Below are positions 7,036 through 15,568 of a stretch of DNA of 36,343 nucleotides, piece by piece. The DNA is from Candidatus Poribacteria bacterium (GTDB lineage Bacteria; Poribacteria; WGA-4E; WGA-3G): assembly GCA_022394775.1 (NCBI GenBank), contig JAGFCB010000196.1, forward strand, positions 1 to 36,343. The letters run 5' to 3'. The position numbers were made by a program, and so were the translations under genes. The notes under the pieces were generated by a model that was given only the letters and a program-made list of their open reading frames with translations, had not been told where the DNA came from and made no database searches. Positions within the stretch are counted from its first letter, which is position 1. Each line of letters starts with the position of its first letter.

Positions 7036-7808
7036 TGGCTAACGCGTCTTTGAGGCAGCAGCTTGCACTGCTCTACCAATTACAAGAACGTGATTCAGAA
7101 CTGTTGACAATCCAACAAAAACTCCAAGACATCCCGAACCAGATTGAGCAGCGACAGGCGCAGGTCGCGAAACACGAAGTAGACTTGGCAGCAAAATCGG
7201 CGGAACTCGCGGAAGCAGAAAAAACACAGCGCGCCAGAAATGCTGAAATCGAGACAAACGCTGTACAACGTGAAAAATATCAAAACGAACAGCGGACTGC
7301 TACGTCCAACGAAGCCTACAGTGCTCTGGAACGGCAAATCGAATTCTTAGACAATCAAGATGCAGAGGCTGAAGATGTTATCCTAATCCTTATGGAGGAA
7401 TCCGACCAATTGAAGCAGGAATTGGCGGAACTCGAAACGCTGGTAAATGAAGAAAAAGCGAAAACTGCTACCGAAACTGAGCAACTCCGACGAGAACTGG
7501 GGACCTTAGAAACCGAGAGAGATGAAAAGTTAAAAGCGCGTAAAGCATTTCTTCCGAAAATCGACAAGGTGCGCCGGGATGAATATCACCGGTGGATGAA
7601 AGCGCAGCTTGCAAGCCAATCCGGCGCGGTCCGAGCGAATGCCAGTTTTATAGCCTTGGGTAAGAATGGTACTTGCAGCAGCTGCCGTATCGCCATTCAA
7701 CCGCAGACGCTGAAAGAAGCACAAAAGGATGAAAAACCTGTGTACTGCTCAAGTTGTAAGCGATTGCTTTACGTTGAACCTGCCACACCGGATGTGCCGT
7801 TTCCATAG
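7035..7808 (+). CDS. Coiled-coil C4-type zinc-ribbon protein (PF02591/CdsZ-like)
   Basis: The 257-residue protein is almost entirely a charged coiled coil from residue 1 to about 190 (LQERDSELLTIQQKLQDIP and many heptads). It ends with a zinc ribbon, GTCSSCRIAI and then VYCSSCKRL, four cysteines in two CxxC pairs. This is the layout of the family called zf-RING_7 or CdsZ. Family members are proposed to bind nucleic acid or ribosomes, but a firm role is not established. The start at 7035 is chosen because AAGGAG lies upstream inside tatC and the ATG overlaps the tatC stop. A start upstream at 6942 would overlap tatC by 94 bases and is unlikely. It is probably made in the same transcript as tatAC. 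Confidence 0.85.
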   Translation: MANASLRQQLALLYQLQERDSELLTIQQKLQDIPNQIEQRQAQVAKHEVDLAAKSAELAEAEKTQRARNAEIETNAVQREKYQNEQRTATSNEAYSALERQIEFLDNQDAEAEDVILILMEESDQLKQELAELETLVNEEKAKTATETEQLRRELGTLETERDEKLKARKAFLPKIDKVRRDEYHRWMKAQLASQSGAVRANASFIALGKNGTCSSCRIAIQPQTLKEAQKDEKPVYCSSCKRLLYVEPATPDVPFP

Positions 7809-7877
7809 AAAGGATATGCCCGCGCTTGTGCCACTTCAAACCCCATCAGCATAGAAAACAGGAGGCACCCCCAACCG

Positions 7878-8204
7878 ATGCCATTTTTTGTTATTGATGA
7901 ACAACCCGAAAAAGAGATATTTGACGGAGCCAGCATCCGGACGCTTCACGGCGAGAAACTGATGATGTCCTTTGTTCATCTGAAGCCACATAGCGTCGTC
8001 GCTGAACATAGCCATCCCCATGAACAGATGGGAATGGTCCTTGATGGCACATTTGAATTGTCCATTGATGGAGATTCACGGATCCTCAAAAAGGGCGACG
8101 CTTATCTCATTCCTTCCAATGTGAAACATAGCGCGAAAGCCTTCGATGATCCTGCTGTCGCACTTGACATTTTTAGTCCGCCGAGAGAAGATTATAAGCA
8201 ATGA
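7878..8204 (+). CDS. Single-domain cupin protein
   Basis: The 108-residue protein is one cupin barrel. Motif 1 is HSVVAEHSHPHEQMGMVLDG (about residues 38-57), supplying the His/His/Glu metal ligands, and motif 2 is GDAYLIPSNVKHSA, with the last His. The metal and substrate cannot be read from sequence; small cupins act as metal-dependent isomerases, dioxygenases or sensors. A good AGGAGG precedes the ATG. The stop overlaps the start of pgeF by four bases (ATGA), so the two are coupled. The gene lies 69 bases after the zinc-ribbon gene. Confidence 0.85.
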   Translation: MPFFVIDEQPEKEIFDGASIRTLHGEKLMMSFVHLKPHSVVAEHSHPHEQMGMVLDGTFELSIDGDSRILKKGDAYLIPSNVKHSAKAFDDPAVALDIFSPPREDYKQ

Positions 8205-8956
8205 AGGTGTACCATCCAATTCAGGAACTTGAGGCGACGGGTCTCGTCATCGCTGGCACTAGCCTACGCCACGGGGGTAGCAGTCTTACGCCTTATACCT
8301 CTCTAAACCTTGCTGAACATGTGGGTGATGATCCAAACGCGGTTGCGGCTAACAGAGAGATTTTCTTCCAGCAGACCGGCTTAGCAGACCTACACTATTG
8401 TCGTCAAATTCACAGTGCTGAAGTTATTGATGTACATGAAAAAGTACCAGTGACACCTGACGTAACCCCAGAAGCGGACGCACTTGTCTCTGCCCAGTAT
8501 GGCGTAACGTTGGGCATCTTCACAGCGGATTGCGTCCCTGTTTTCATCTTAGATGTCGCAACGCCAGCGATCGGTATCGTCCATGCGGGATGGCGAGGTA
8601 CCTTCGCACGAATAGCCGTAAATGCTTTTACCCGAATGGAGACACGCTTTGGAACGCTTGCCGCAAACTGCCATGTTCATTTGGGACCCTCCATCCAGAA
8701 ATGCTGTTATACCGTTAGTGCAGAACTGCTCACCCAATTTGCGGAACGCTTCGGTAGTACCGTCGGCAACGGCACAAACCTGAGTCTACAAGCAGCGAAT
8801 ATTAACCAATTAATCGAAATAGGCTTACCCAGTCCCTCTATTTCAGTATCCCCATTCTGTACTGCCTGTCGCACAGACCTTTTTTATTCTCATCGGGCTG
8901 AGAACGGACAAACAGGCAGAATGCTCTCATTTATCAGACTCAACCTCGAGAACTAA
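8201..8956 (+). CDS. pgeF: Peptidoglycan editing factor PgeF (YfiH/laccase-domain family)
   Basis: Members of this family (formerly polyphenol oxidase/YfiH) remove mis-incorporated L-Ser from cell-wall precursors in E. coli (PgeF), and others act as purine nucleoside enzymes. The 251-residue protein has all signature motifs: CRQIHSAEVI (about residues 67-76), FTADCVPVFI (about 107-116) and IVHAGWRGT (about 127-135). These supply the zinc-binding His-Cys-His set. It overlaps the upstream cupin by four bases. In many genomes pgeF lies beside yggS and cell-wall genes; here yggS follows 630 bases later. Confidence 0.88.
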   Translation: MKVYHPIQELEATGLVIAGTSLRHGGSSLTPYTSLNLAEHVGDDPNAVAANREIFFQQTGLADLHYCRQIHSAEVIDVHEKVPVTPDVTPEADALVSAQYGVTLGIFTADCVPVFILDVATPAIGIVHAGWRGTFARIAVNAFTRMETRFGTLAANCHVHLGPSIQKCCYTVSAELLTQFAERFGSTVGNGTNLSLQAANINQLIEIGLPSPSISVSPFCTACRTDLFYSHRAENGQTGRMLSFIRLNLEN

Positions 8957-9043
8957 ATCCCTTTAGTTTTACCTGAGTCGTTCGGTTTTCAATTTCAGTC
9001 TTCTCCCTATAACTTTTTTTCTCATAACCGTGAAATGAAAAAT

Positions 9044-9072
9044 TTGCATTCCTTGCAAGAATATGGTATCAT
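9044..9072 (+). promoter_or_regulatory. Putative promoter with a long leader
   Basis: TTGCAT (9044-9049) and TATCAT (9067-9072) are separated by 17 bases. The first downstream ATG with a ribosome-binding site is at 9240, which leaves a leader of about 160 bases. That leader contains the small hairpin CTACAA-T-TTGTAG. No known riboswitch class was recognised. Confidence 0.5.
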
Positions 9073-9239
9073 TAAATATACAAATATAGCGAATTGTGTG
9101 ACTGCAGTTCCAGCACTGTCCACAGTCGTAACCTCACTACAATTTGTAGCGTTATTTTCCCTAAATGTTCCAGTTTGTTAGGTCCAATAATTTCTTTGGC
9201 TTATTAGGCGACAATTCGGTAGATACTAAGGAACCGTAA

Positions 9240-9518
9240 ATGCGTACGCTTTTTATAACGTTATCAATTGTTATAGGTTTTATTGGATTTGTTTTCATTA
9301 TATTGGGTGGTATCCATCCGCGTAAGTATCAAGAGGCACTATCAGACCCCGTAAGCGCAGTCCAAGTCACGCAGATTTATACGGAGGCAACATATACGAT
9401 AACGGTTGGCATCGGCATTATTAGCATTGCTGTTTTAGTCGCAGTTATTGGCATACTTTTTCAGACGAACAAACCCTTAGATCCAGAGACACAATCAATG
9501 GACAATTTTGAAGTCTAA
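9240..9518 (+). CDS. Small two-helix membrane protein, unknown
   Basis: The 92-residue protein has an N-terminal hydrophobic helix (about residues 4-25, LSIVIGFIGFVFIILGG) and a second helix (about 52-75, TITVGIGIISIAVLVAVIGI), joined by a polar loop of about 27 residues that would face the periplasm. A short acidic tail follows. There is no family I recognise. The ATG is preceded by AAGGAA. It has its own promoter with a long leader and lies between pgeF and yggS. Confidence 0.6.
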   Translation: MRTLFITLSIVIGFIGFVFIILGGIHPRKYQEALSDPVSAVQVTQIYTEATYTITVGIGIISIAVLVAVIGILFQTNKPLDPETQSMDNFEV

Positions 9519-9588
9519 CCTGTCCTTGTCATCGAACCGACTTTGGAATTGAAAAGAGATTCGCAGTACCCGGCGAGGGGTGTACCCA

Positions 9589-10317
9589 TTGAACCCGATT
9601 GTCAATAATCTCTTCAGCATTAACGAACGTATCACCCGCGCGGCGGAACGGAGCAATCGAACACCGGATTCAATAGAACTCGTTGCTGTTACGAAAGGGC
9701 GTTCAGTCTCGGAAATGCAGGCGATTCTCGATGCAGGCGTTATAAACATCGGTGAAAACCGGGTACAGGAAGCGCAACAAAAGTACGGAGCGGTCAACTC
9801 AACCGCAGATGCCGTATCTACGCGTGAAACATGTCGTTGGCATCTCATTGGTCACCTACAAAGGAATAAGGTTAAAGCCGCTCTTCAGATGTTTTCGTTG
9901 ATTCATTCTGTTGATAGTTTGCGGCTCTTAGCAGAAATAGCACGCCGAGCCGAAGCGCAAGCACAACGGATAGATGTTCTAATTCAGGTGAACACGACTC
10001 GCGAAACAAGTAAGTACGGCTTAGATGCAGCGGATTTACTGGCGTTTATGGAAGACGCGCAAGCGTATCCGACAGTAAATATCATCGGGCTAATGACAAT
10101 GGGGCAGTTCAGTTCTTCACCGGAGGCAAACCGTCCCGCGTTCGCTTTACTGCGGTCTCTTGCTGAAAAAGTAGAGGCTCAACAGTTTCCGACGGTTACC
10201 ATGCGGCATCTCTCTATGGGGATGACAAACGACTTTGAGATCGCTATCGAAGAAGGTGCGAACCTCGTTAGAATCGGTAGAGCAATCTTTGAGATTTCAG
10301 ACAGCGAGGAATCATAA
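9589..10317 (+). CDS. yggS: PLP homeostasis protein YggS (PLPBP/ProY family)
   Basis: YggS binds pyridoxal 5'-phosphate in a TIM barrel and keeps free vitamin B6 low; it has no known enzyme activity. The protein shows the Schiff-base strand LVAVTKGRSV (Lys binds PLP), IGENRVQEAQQKY, WHLIGHLQRNKVK, LIHSVDSL and LSMGMTNDFEIAIEEG, all canonical. There is no ATG at the start. GTG at 9580 would overlap the GAGGGG ribosome-binding element (9575-9580). TTG at 9589, eight bases after it, is better placed and is used here, giving 242 residues. It begins the yggS-proC-yggT run typical of bacterial division clusters. Confidence 0.92.
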   Translation: MNPIVNNLFSINERITRAAERSNRTPDSIELVAVTKGRSVSEMQAILDAGVINIGENRVQEAQQKYGAVNSTADAVSTRETCRWHLIGHLQRNKVKAALQMFSLIHSVDSLRLLAEIARRAEAQAQRIDVLIQVNTTRETSKYGLDAADLLAFMEDAQAYPTVNIIGLMTMGQFSSSPEANRPAFALLRSLAEKVEAQQFPTVTMRHLSMGMTNDFEIAIEEGANLVRIGRAIFEISDSEES

Positions 10318-10406
10318 GCATTCTTGGGATAAGATACCAACGAGACAGTAACCCGAAATGAAGCAGATCGCTTATGGGCGAGTACGCCGCAGAATGGAGG
10401 GCGGTT

Positions 10407-10455
10407 CTACGGAGCGGGACTTGCTAAGTAAGCCCACCTGAACGAACCGCAAGGA
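10407..10455 (+). repeat. Shared leader module, copy 1 (family D), before proC
   Basis: This 49-base stretch aligns with 32440-32489, in front of the FAD-subunit gene. Both start CTACGGA, share CACCT, and end in the identical 13 bases CGAACCGCAAGGA, which supply the Shine-Dalgarno AAGGA. Between them the sequence has diverged. Confidence 0.55.
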
Positions 10456-10458
10456 ATA

Positions 10459-11268
10459 ATTAAAAATCTTCGGTTAGGTGTAATAGGTGTAGGAAAGATG
10501 GGCGGCATTATCGTCCGAAGTATCGCTGACACCGTATTCCCCGCAGAACAGATTTGGGTTACCGACCTTGATGAAACGCTTGTAAAGCAGCTTTGCGAAG
10601 AAAAAGGGACTAACAGCGCAAGCGATGTTGTTGCCTTGGTAGAGAATACCGAAGTTATTCTCTGTGCTGTCACACCGCCAGCAGTCCCACACGTCTTACC
10701 CCAAGTCGCACAAGCCTTATCAGCACCACAATGGTTGATAAGCATCGCTGCAGGGGTTACGACCACAACGCTTGCATCTTACTTTAACGAGGTGCCACCT
10801 ATTATTCGTGTGATGCCAAATATTTCAGCGTCGGTAGGTGCCGCGATCTCAGTACTAACGGCGGGTAGTGCAGCAAATCAGGAACATCTTGAAGTAGCAT
10901 CGCAGGTTTTTAATGCATGTGGCACTTCGTTAGCGATGGATGAACACCATCTTGACGCTGTCACAGGTGTGAGTGGAAGTGGACCCGCTTATGTCGCACT
11001 CTTCATTGAAGCACTCGCTGATGCAGGTGTCCATGTCGGTTTATCTCGGACGGATGCTCAGCAACTGGCAATCCATACGGTGCTGGGAGCAGCCACGATG
11101 TTAGCCGAAACGCAAGAACACCCAGCAGTATTAAAAAACCGGGTTACGACACCCGGCGGCACAACTGCTGCCGGACTTCACGCCTTGGAGCGCGGTGGCT
11201 TACGCGCAACGATTACTGAAGCCATCCTTGCTGCAACAGAACGAGCCAAAGAACTCGGCAGGGCATAA
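10459..11268 (+). CDS. proC: Pyrroline-5-carboxylate reductase
   Basis: ProC makes L-proline from pyrroline-5-carboxylate with NAD(P)H. The Rossmann motif GVIGVGKMGGII lies at the extreme N-terminus, and the C-terminal dimer domain has VTGVSGSGPAY and TTPGGTTAAGL, which are diagnostic. The first ATG in frame (10498) falls inside the GxGxxG motif and would delete the first beta strand, so translation must begin upstream. The frame is open back to a stop at 10429. The candidates are ATT at 10459 (three bases after AAGGA), ATA at 10456 and CTG at 10438. ATT is used here and gives 269 residues, the normal length. The start codon is therefore non-standard. yggS lies upstream and yggT downstream. 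Confidence 0.92.
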   Translation: MKNLRLGVIGVGKMGGIIVRSIADTVFPAEQIWVTDLDETLVKQLCEEKGTNSASDVVALVENTEVILCAVTPPAVPHVLPQVAQALSAPQWLISIAAGVTTTTLASYFNEVPPIIRVMPNISASVGAAISVLTAGSAANQEHLEVASQVFNACGTSLAMDEHHLDAVTGVSGSGPAYVALFIEALADAGVHVGLSRTDAQQLAIHTVLGAATMLAETQEHPAVLKNRVTTPGGTTAAGLHALERGGLRATITEAILAATERAKELGRA

Positions 11269-11304
11269 TTTCTGGAGTAACAAACACGTACATAAACGAT
11301 AATT

Positions 11305-11568
11305 ATGCTCAACTTTGCTTGGCTCATCGCTCAATTGCTTGAAATTTACACAATAGTGGTTTTTGCAAACGCAGTGCTCTCTTGGTTTGTTTTTGGCACA
11401 CAGAATTCAGTCATTAGGCAAATCTACTGGTTCACAGGTCGCCTCGTCGATCCAGCTTTAAGACCGATCCGTAACCTCCTTGAACCAGTGTCTCGAAACT
11501 TTGGTATTGACATTTCACCTTTTGTACTGATTATTCTGTTACAAATTTTGACTCGGATGCTCTGGTGA
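11305..11568 (+). CDS. YggT family membrane protein
   Basis: The 87-residue protein has the YggT layout: a first membrane helix (about residues 5-28) ending in VLSWFVFG, a re-entrant stretch with VDPALRPIRNLLEP, which is the family signature, and a second helix (ISPFVLIILLQILTRML). YggT proteins are linked genetically to cell division, osmotic stress and chloroplast nucleoid distribution, but the mechanism is unclear. It sits 36 bases after proC, as in many division clusters. A ribosome-binding site close to the ATG is not evident. Confidence 0.88.
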   Translation: MLNFAWLIAQLLEIYTIVVFANAVLSWFVFGTQNSVIRQIYWFTGRLVDPALRPIRNLLEPVSRNFGIDISPFVLIILLQILTRMLW

Positions 11569-11681
11569 TATACGAACGGAGATACCAACCCGCTTGAGGC
11601 AGTAGAACTTAAGAGGCGACATGCACGAAAAGCAGAACCTCAGCAAACTGACAAGTGGTTCAGAGACAACAGTACGAAAAC

Positions 11682-14333
11682 ATGAAAAAACCAAATTCCC
11701 CCGCAAAAAATACGACGCGTAAACGGGGTAGGACCTCGAAACCCGATGAGAAACCCCAATTGACGGAACGGACGCACGAAAAAAACGTTCTGAAAGTTTG
11801 GGAGACCCTCAATGTTTATCCGCTCGCGAAGAAAAAAACAACGTCCGTAGAGCGCACCGCACCAGATGTGAGTGACCCACCAGACGATTCCGCTCAACCC
11901 GAAACTTACGTCCTTCGGGAAATGCCTACTTCTGTTCACGCCCTGACGCTTGACACGCTTTCCAGAAAGATCTGCCAAGACATTTTCCTCAAAGCCTCGT
12001 TGATACAAGGACACGACGTTACATACGTCCCCGCGTGGGAAACCTATCCGCTTTGGATTGAGGAAAGCGTTGTTGCTGAGTCAAGATCGAAATCCCCACT
12101 CAAACTATCTGTCCTTCGCAAGCGATGTCGCGCCCGACACAAACAGGAATTAGAAGTCCAAAAACAGAAATTCTATCAACTCGGTATCTTTGCGGATTGG
12201 GACGCTTCGCAGAAAACACTTGAATCCCGGCAAGAAGCCAGACTCATCGCACTCATCAGTCGACTGCGGGATTCTGAGTACCTGCATGATTTGCCGCAAC
12301 TGAGCCCTTGGTGTCCGAAATGCACCGCTCCAATCAATGAGGCGAACCTTCTACAAGTACCGACGCACGCGTTGAATGGTTACGTGAAATTTCCATTCAC
12401 TTCTGGGTTAGAGGAATTCGGGATTGATGTCTCTTTTTGTGTTCAGATGCCACATCTATGGGAAGTCGCCGGTATTGTTGAACTCGGGATTACCACGGCG
12501 GCGACTTATCGGCTCACCAAATTTGGGGACGAATATCTCCTTTTTGCTGAACCGCAGTTTGAATATTTTTGTAAACACCTCGCAAAAAGACAGCCTAAAC
12601 CGAAATTGGTGAAGAAAATCAAGGCGACTGAACTTGCTGGATACACTGTAGCACATCCACTCTTTCCATCGAAAGAGTTAAAGATTACACGCATCCCTGA
12701 AACGTTAATCGCAGGGACCGATGATGAATCAAGCCCTGTCTTAAAATCCGGTGTTATGCCGCTAAACCCTGCCCATCATCAACACAGTTACGATATCGCC
12801 CAAGCGTTAGAGATAAATGCCGCTCCTATTTTCGACGAAACCGGAAGATTCACTGAGGAGGCGGCACAATTGTGCGGTTTGTATCTGTTTGATACAGAAA
12901 AGTTTATTGTGCCGCAGTTAGAAAAGTACGGATATCTTCTAAAAACACATAACGATGAAATACACGCACCGCACTGTCCGCGCTGCAAAGAATTAGCCGT
13001 TTTTCGACCGTGTTCAAAATGGGTGTTTTCGACCTCAAAAAACCGCAACACCACACAACTTCTCCACGCACAAGAATATTGGGATAATTATGGCGATACG
13101 GAACATAGACGCATTGGTGACATCCGGGATGTTGTCCTTAATTTTGGAGAATTGCAAGTTTCAACACAACGCCAGTGGGGCATGCCGCTTCCGATCCTGC
13201 TCTGCGACCAGTGTGATGAACCGCTTACCGATAAAAATACGCTTAACGCAATCCGTAATTCTATTCAACGAAGTTTTGAATTTTGGTTTGGATTAAGCAT
13301 TGAAGAACTTCTGCCCGCAGATACCCGTTGTCTCAATTGTAATTCGGCGGACTTTCGCAAAGAGGCTACCCTCATTGATAGTCATTTTGCCAATCTGCTT
13401 CAAACCATTGACAACTCTGACTTCAAAAAACCGCTCGGCGGGCACACCAGTGTCATGTTTGTACAACAGGCGAGTATTGACGATTCTGAATGGACAAAAT
13501 GGTTGGCTGAAATCAGTATCATTTCCGCTGCGTTGAGCAGAAGCCGTCCAATTAAAGAAAGTCAACCTTTTAAGCAACTAACCCTTAAAGCACTACCGAA
13601 AATTAATGGTGAAGTGCAGATTGAAGACGCATTTCTTGACAAATATCCGGCTGATGTCATACGCCTTGTCGCTATGGCGCCGAAAGTCAGGGCAAAGCAG
13701 GCGGTGCCCAAACAACTTGAGAACCTTGCAGAAAGTTACTTGGAGCAGTATCAGCAGCTCCAAGCACTTTTGGATGATATACAGGAACACCTCCATCCGT
13801 TCCTGCTGGATTCCGAAAATGTAAGCAAGACAAAAAGGAAAGACGCATCTCCGAGGTACCATACAAACCCTGAAACAACTCGAGTAGATAAGAAGAGAAA
13901 GGCTTCTACGAAGAAAAACCTCTCAATTGATTCACTCGCAGTAATCGTTACAGCGCAGCTTTTAGAAGAGGTCCAGCAGGCATACCAACAGGAGAATTTC
14001 CACGAAATGTGGACAAGGTTAACTAATTTCTGTCAGGACGACCTTCGTTTTTATGTCCGCGCTATGGAATCTGAGCCTACAGCACTGAATACGCTTTCAC
14101 AGATAACTACTGAGATCCTGAAACAATTCGCACCCTTGACACCTTTTCTCGCTGAACATTTCTATCGGTTCGTTTCTATAGAGGGCGCGACCAATAGTCA
14201 TAGTATTTTTCAGAAAAATTTGCACTCGCACTCGCCTCCGGTTGGACAAAATTTAGAGCCTACCGATACAAAAAAAGACGAGGCAAAAGCGGAATGGGAG
14301 GCACGCAAGAGCGCATACGATGCAAAATCCTAA
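11682..14333 (+). CDS. Catalytically degenerate isoleucyl-tRNA synthetase homologue
   Basis: This 883-residue protein aligns with bacterial IleRS from end to end but lacks its active sites. IleRS-like landmarks that remain are QGHDVTYVPAWE (about 110-120), APIFDETGRFTEEA, HCPRCKELAVFRPCSKWVFS, RQWGMPLPI, CLNCNSADFRKEATLID, LDKYPADVIRL, and the helical anticodon-binding part (FHEMWTRLTNFCQDDL). The segment where HIGH should be reads PTSVHALTLDT, and KMSKS is replaced by ALPKI at residues 637-641. The editing-domain Thr-rich motif is gone (FCVQMPHLWEV). CxxC pairs survive. The N-terminus is a basic, low-complexity extension and a Lys/Arg-rich insert occurs near residues 710-745. ATG 11682 is preferred over GTG 11655. 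It occupies the usual ileS slot between yggT and lspA; the frame is intact over 2.6 kb, so it is probably functional but not as a synthetase. Confidence 0.85.
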   Translation: MKKPNSPAKNTTRKRGRTSKPDEKPQLTERTHEKNVLKVWETLNVYPLAKKKTTSVERTAPDVSDPPDDSAQPETYVLREMPTSVHALTLDTLSRKICQDIFLKASLIQGHDVTYVPAWETYPLWIEESVVAESRSKSPLKLSVLRKRCRARHKQELEVQKQKFYQLGIFADWDASQKTLESRQEARLIALISRLRDSEYLHDLPQLSPWCPKCTAPINEANLLQVPTHALNGYVKFPFTSGLEEFGIDVSFCVQMPHLWEVAGIVELGITTAATYRLTKFGDEYLLFAEPQFEYFCKHLAKRQPKPKLVKKIKATELAGYTVAHPLFPSKELKITRIPETLIAGTDDESSPVLKSGVMPLNPAHHQHSYDIAQALEINAAPIFDETGRFTEEAAQLCGLYLFDTEKFIVPQLEKYGYLLKTHNDEIHAPHCPRCKELAVFRPCSKWVFSTSKNRNTTQLLHAQEYWDNYGDTEHRRIGDIRDVVLNFGELQVSTQRQWGMPLPILLCDQCDEPLTDKNTLNAIRNSIQRSFEFWFGLSIEELLPADTRCLNCNSADFRKEATLIDSHFANLLQTIDNSDFKKPLGGHTSVMFVQQASIDDSEWTKWLAEISIISAALSRSRPIKESQPFKQLTLKALPKINGEVQIEDAFLDKYPADVIRLVAMAPKVRAKQAVPKQLENLAESYLEQYQQLQALLDDIQEHLHPFLLDSENVSKTKRKDASPRYHTNPETTRVDKKRKASTKKNLSIDSLAVIVTAQLLEEVQQAYQQENFHEMWTRLTNFCQDDLRFYVRAMESEPTALNTLSQITTEILKQFAPLTPFLAEHFYRFVSIEGATNSHSIFQKNLHSHSPPVGQNLEPTDTKKDEAKAEWEARKSAYDAKS

Positions 14334-14823
14334 AAAAAGTACAGAGCGGAACATTATACCCTTAATCTGTGTAGCCATTCCGGTGTTGATACTGGATTGG
14401 GGTACCAAGTGGTTGGTCCAGAATTATATCACGCAAGCAACAGAAGTGATTCCGATTATTCCGGGTTTCTTTAACCTTCGGCACGATAGAAATACTGGAG
14501 CGGCTTTCGGTGTGCTCGCTGGACATAGAGTTTTGCTTATTCTTATTACTATAGTCGCGTTGGTTTTCATTTTCTCCTATTATCTCCGGTTCAGGGAGAG
14601 TCGGTGGATGCAGGTCTCATTAGGTTTTTTACTCGGCGGAGCTATAGGGAATTTCATTGACCGACTCTATTTGGGTGAAGTTGTCGATTTTCTTCAGTTC
14701 GGTATCGTCAGCCGACGGATCTTTTGGCCTACCTTTAACGTCGCTGATGTTGCCGTTTGCATCGGTGCAGGTATGCTAATTGTTTATCTGTTCCGCATCC
14801 GAAATCAAGACCAGGAGGCCTGA
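14320..14823 (+). CDS. lspA: Lipoprotein signal peptidase (signal peptidase II)
   Basis: LspA cleaves signal peptides of lipid-modified prolipoproteins in the inner membrane. The 167-residue protein has four membrane helices. The catalytic aspartates are in GNFIDRLYLGEVVDF (about residues 107-121) and FNVADVAVCIG (about 138-148), and the conserved N-terminal LDWGTKW and NTGAAFG are present. It overlaps the end of the IleRS-like gene by 14 bases, so the two are co-transcribed. Lipoprotein candidates in this window include the product at 21365. Confidence 0.95.
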   Translation: MQNPKKSTERNIIPLICVAIPVLILDWGTKWLVQNYITQATEVIPIIPGFFNLRHDRNTGAAFGVLAGHRVLLILITIVALVFIFSYYLRFRESRWMQVSLGFLLGGAIGNFIDRLYLGEVVDFLQFGIVSRRIFWPTFNVADVAVCIGAGMLIVYLFRIRNQDQEA

Positions 14824-14906
14824 CGGGCGGGTGTGCTTCACTTCATAAGTCCATTAGCAGTATGACTATGAGAATTGATGTTGTTCTTCCTCAGTGGAGG
14901 TGATTT

Positions 14907-15470
14907 ATGTATAAGTTTAGTATCCAATTGTCCTTGATGAGTTTACTCGTTTTTCTTTTGACGTTACCACACGCAAACGCACAGTTTCAAACCACGCCTC
15001 CAGGACAGGAAACACAACAAGGTGATCCTGCCGACTACAGCGAAAGCGCGCTGCGTCGATTTGAGATTGTCACGCTGAGTTCCCTACCTTTCACAGCGAT
15101 TCACGGTTATGTCGCTGTTAGAGGGATAAAAATGTATCGTGAGAACATATTCGCCCCTGAATTGACACCGAAGGACTATCGCATGGTTGGGATCGGTGCG
15201 CTCTCATTGTCTCTGTTTATTGGTGTATGGGATTGGCTGCATACTCGCAACGTTGACCGGTCAGCACCACGCCTGCCTGAACCGAAAGTACCGCCAACGG
15301 AAGAGGAGGATCCTGTTGAAGGCACTATCGCGCGTCTATCCAAAACAGATCCTTACACAGCAAGATATAGAAATATGTCTTTACAAAACGCAATGCGTAA
15401 CAATCTAAATGGATGGGCGAATGAACCCGGTAACGGTTTTGCGATGCCTTTCCTTCAGATTCGTTTCTGA
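14907..15470 (+). CDS. Small secreted or membrane-anchored protein, unknown
   Basis: The 187-residue protein starts with a signal peptide (residues 1-26, ending HANAQF, a good signal peptidase I site). A conserved-looking stretch RRFEIVTLSSLPFTAIHGYV follows (about 50-69), then a hydrophobic segment (about 97-112, VGIGALSLSLFIGVW) and a proline-rich, acidic region. No family was recognised. GTGGAGGTG is an excellent ribosome-binding site. Its position between lspA and fmt suggests envelope function, but this is inference. Confidence 0.7.
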   Translation: MYKFSIQLSLMSLLVFLLTLPHANAQFQTTPPGQETQQGDPADYSESALRRFEIVTLSSLPFTAIHGYVAVRGIKMYRENIFAPELTPKDYRMVGIGALSLSLFIGVWDWLHTRNVDRSAPRLPEPKVPPTEEEDPVEGTIARLSKTDPYTARYRNMSLQNAMRNNLNGWANEPGNGFAMPFLQIRF

Positions 15471-15568
15471 GTTCAAGTAGACCGACCCCAATTATTTCTC
15501 ACAAGAGACACCCGGAAGTTCACAGCCTTCTTTAACTGATAACCGAAAATTGAAAACTAAAGTCAAAA

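Noticed and set aside
11655..11681. GTG start for the IleRS-like gene
   Set aside because: No Shine-Dalgarno before GTG and the added residues are not conserved in IleRS; ATG 11682 is preferred, though neither has a clear ribosome-binding site.
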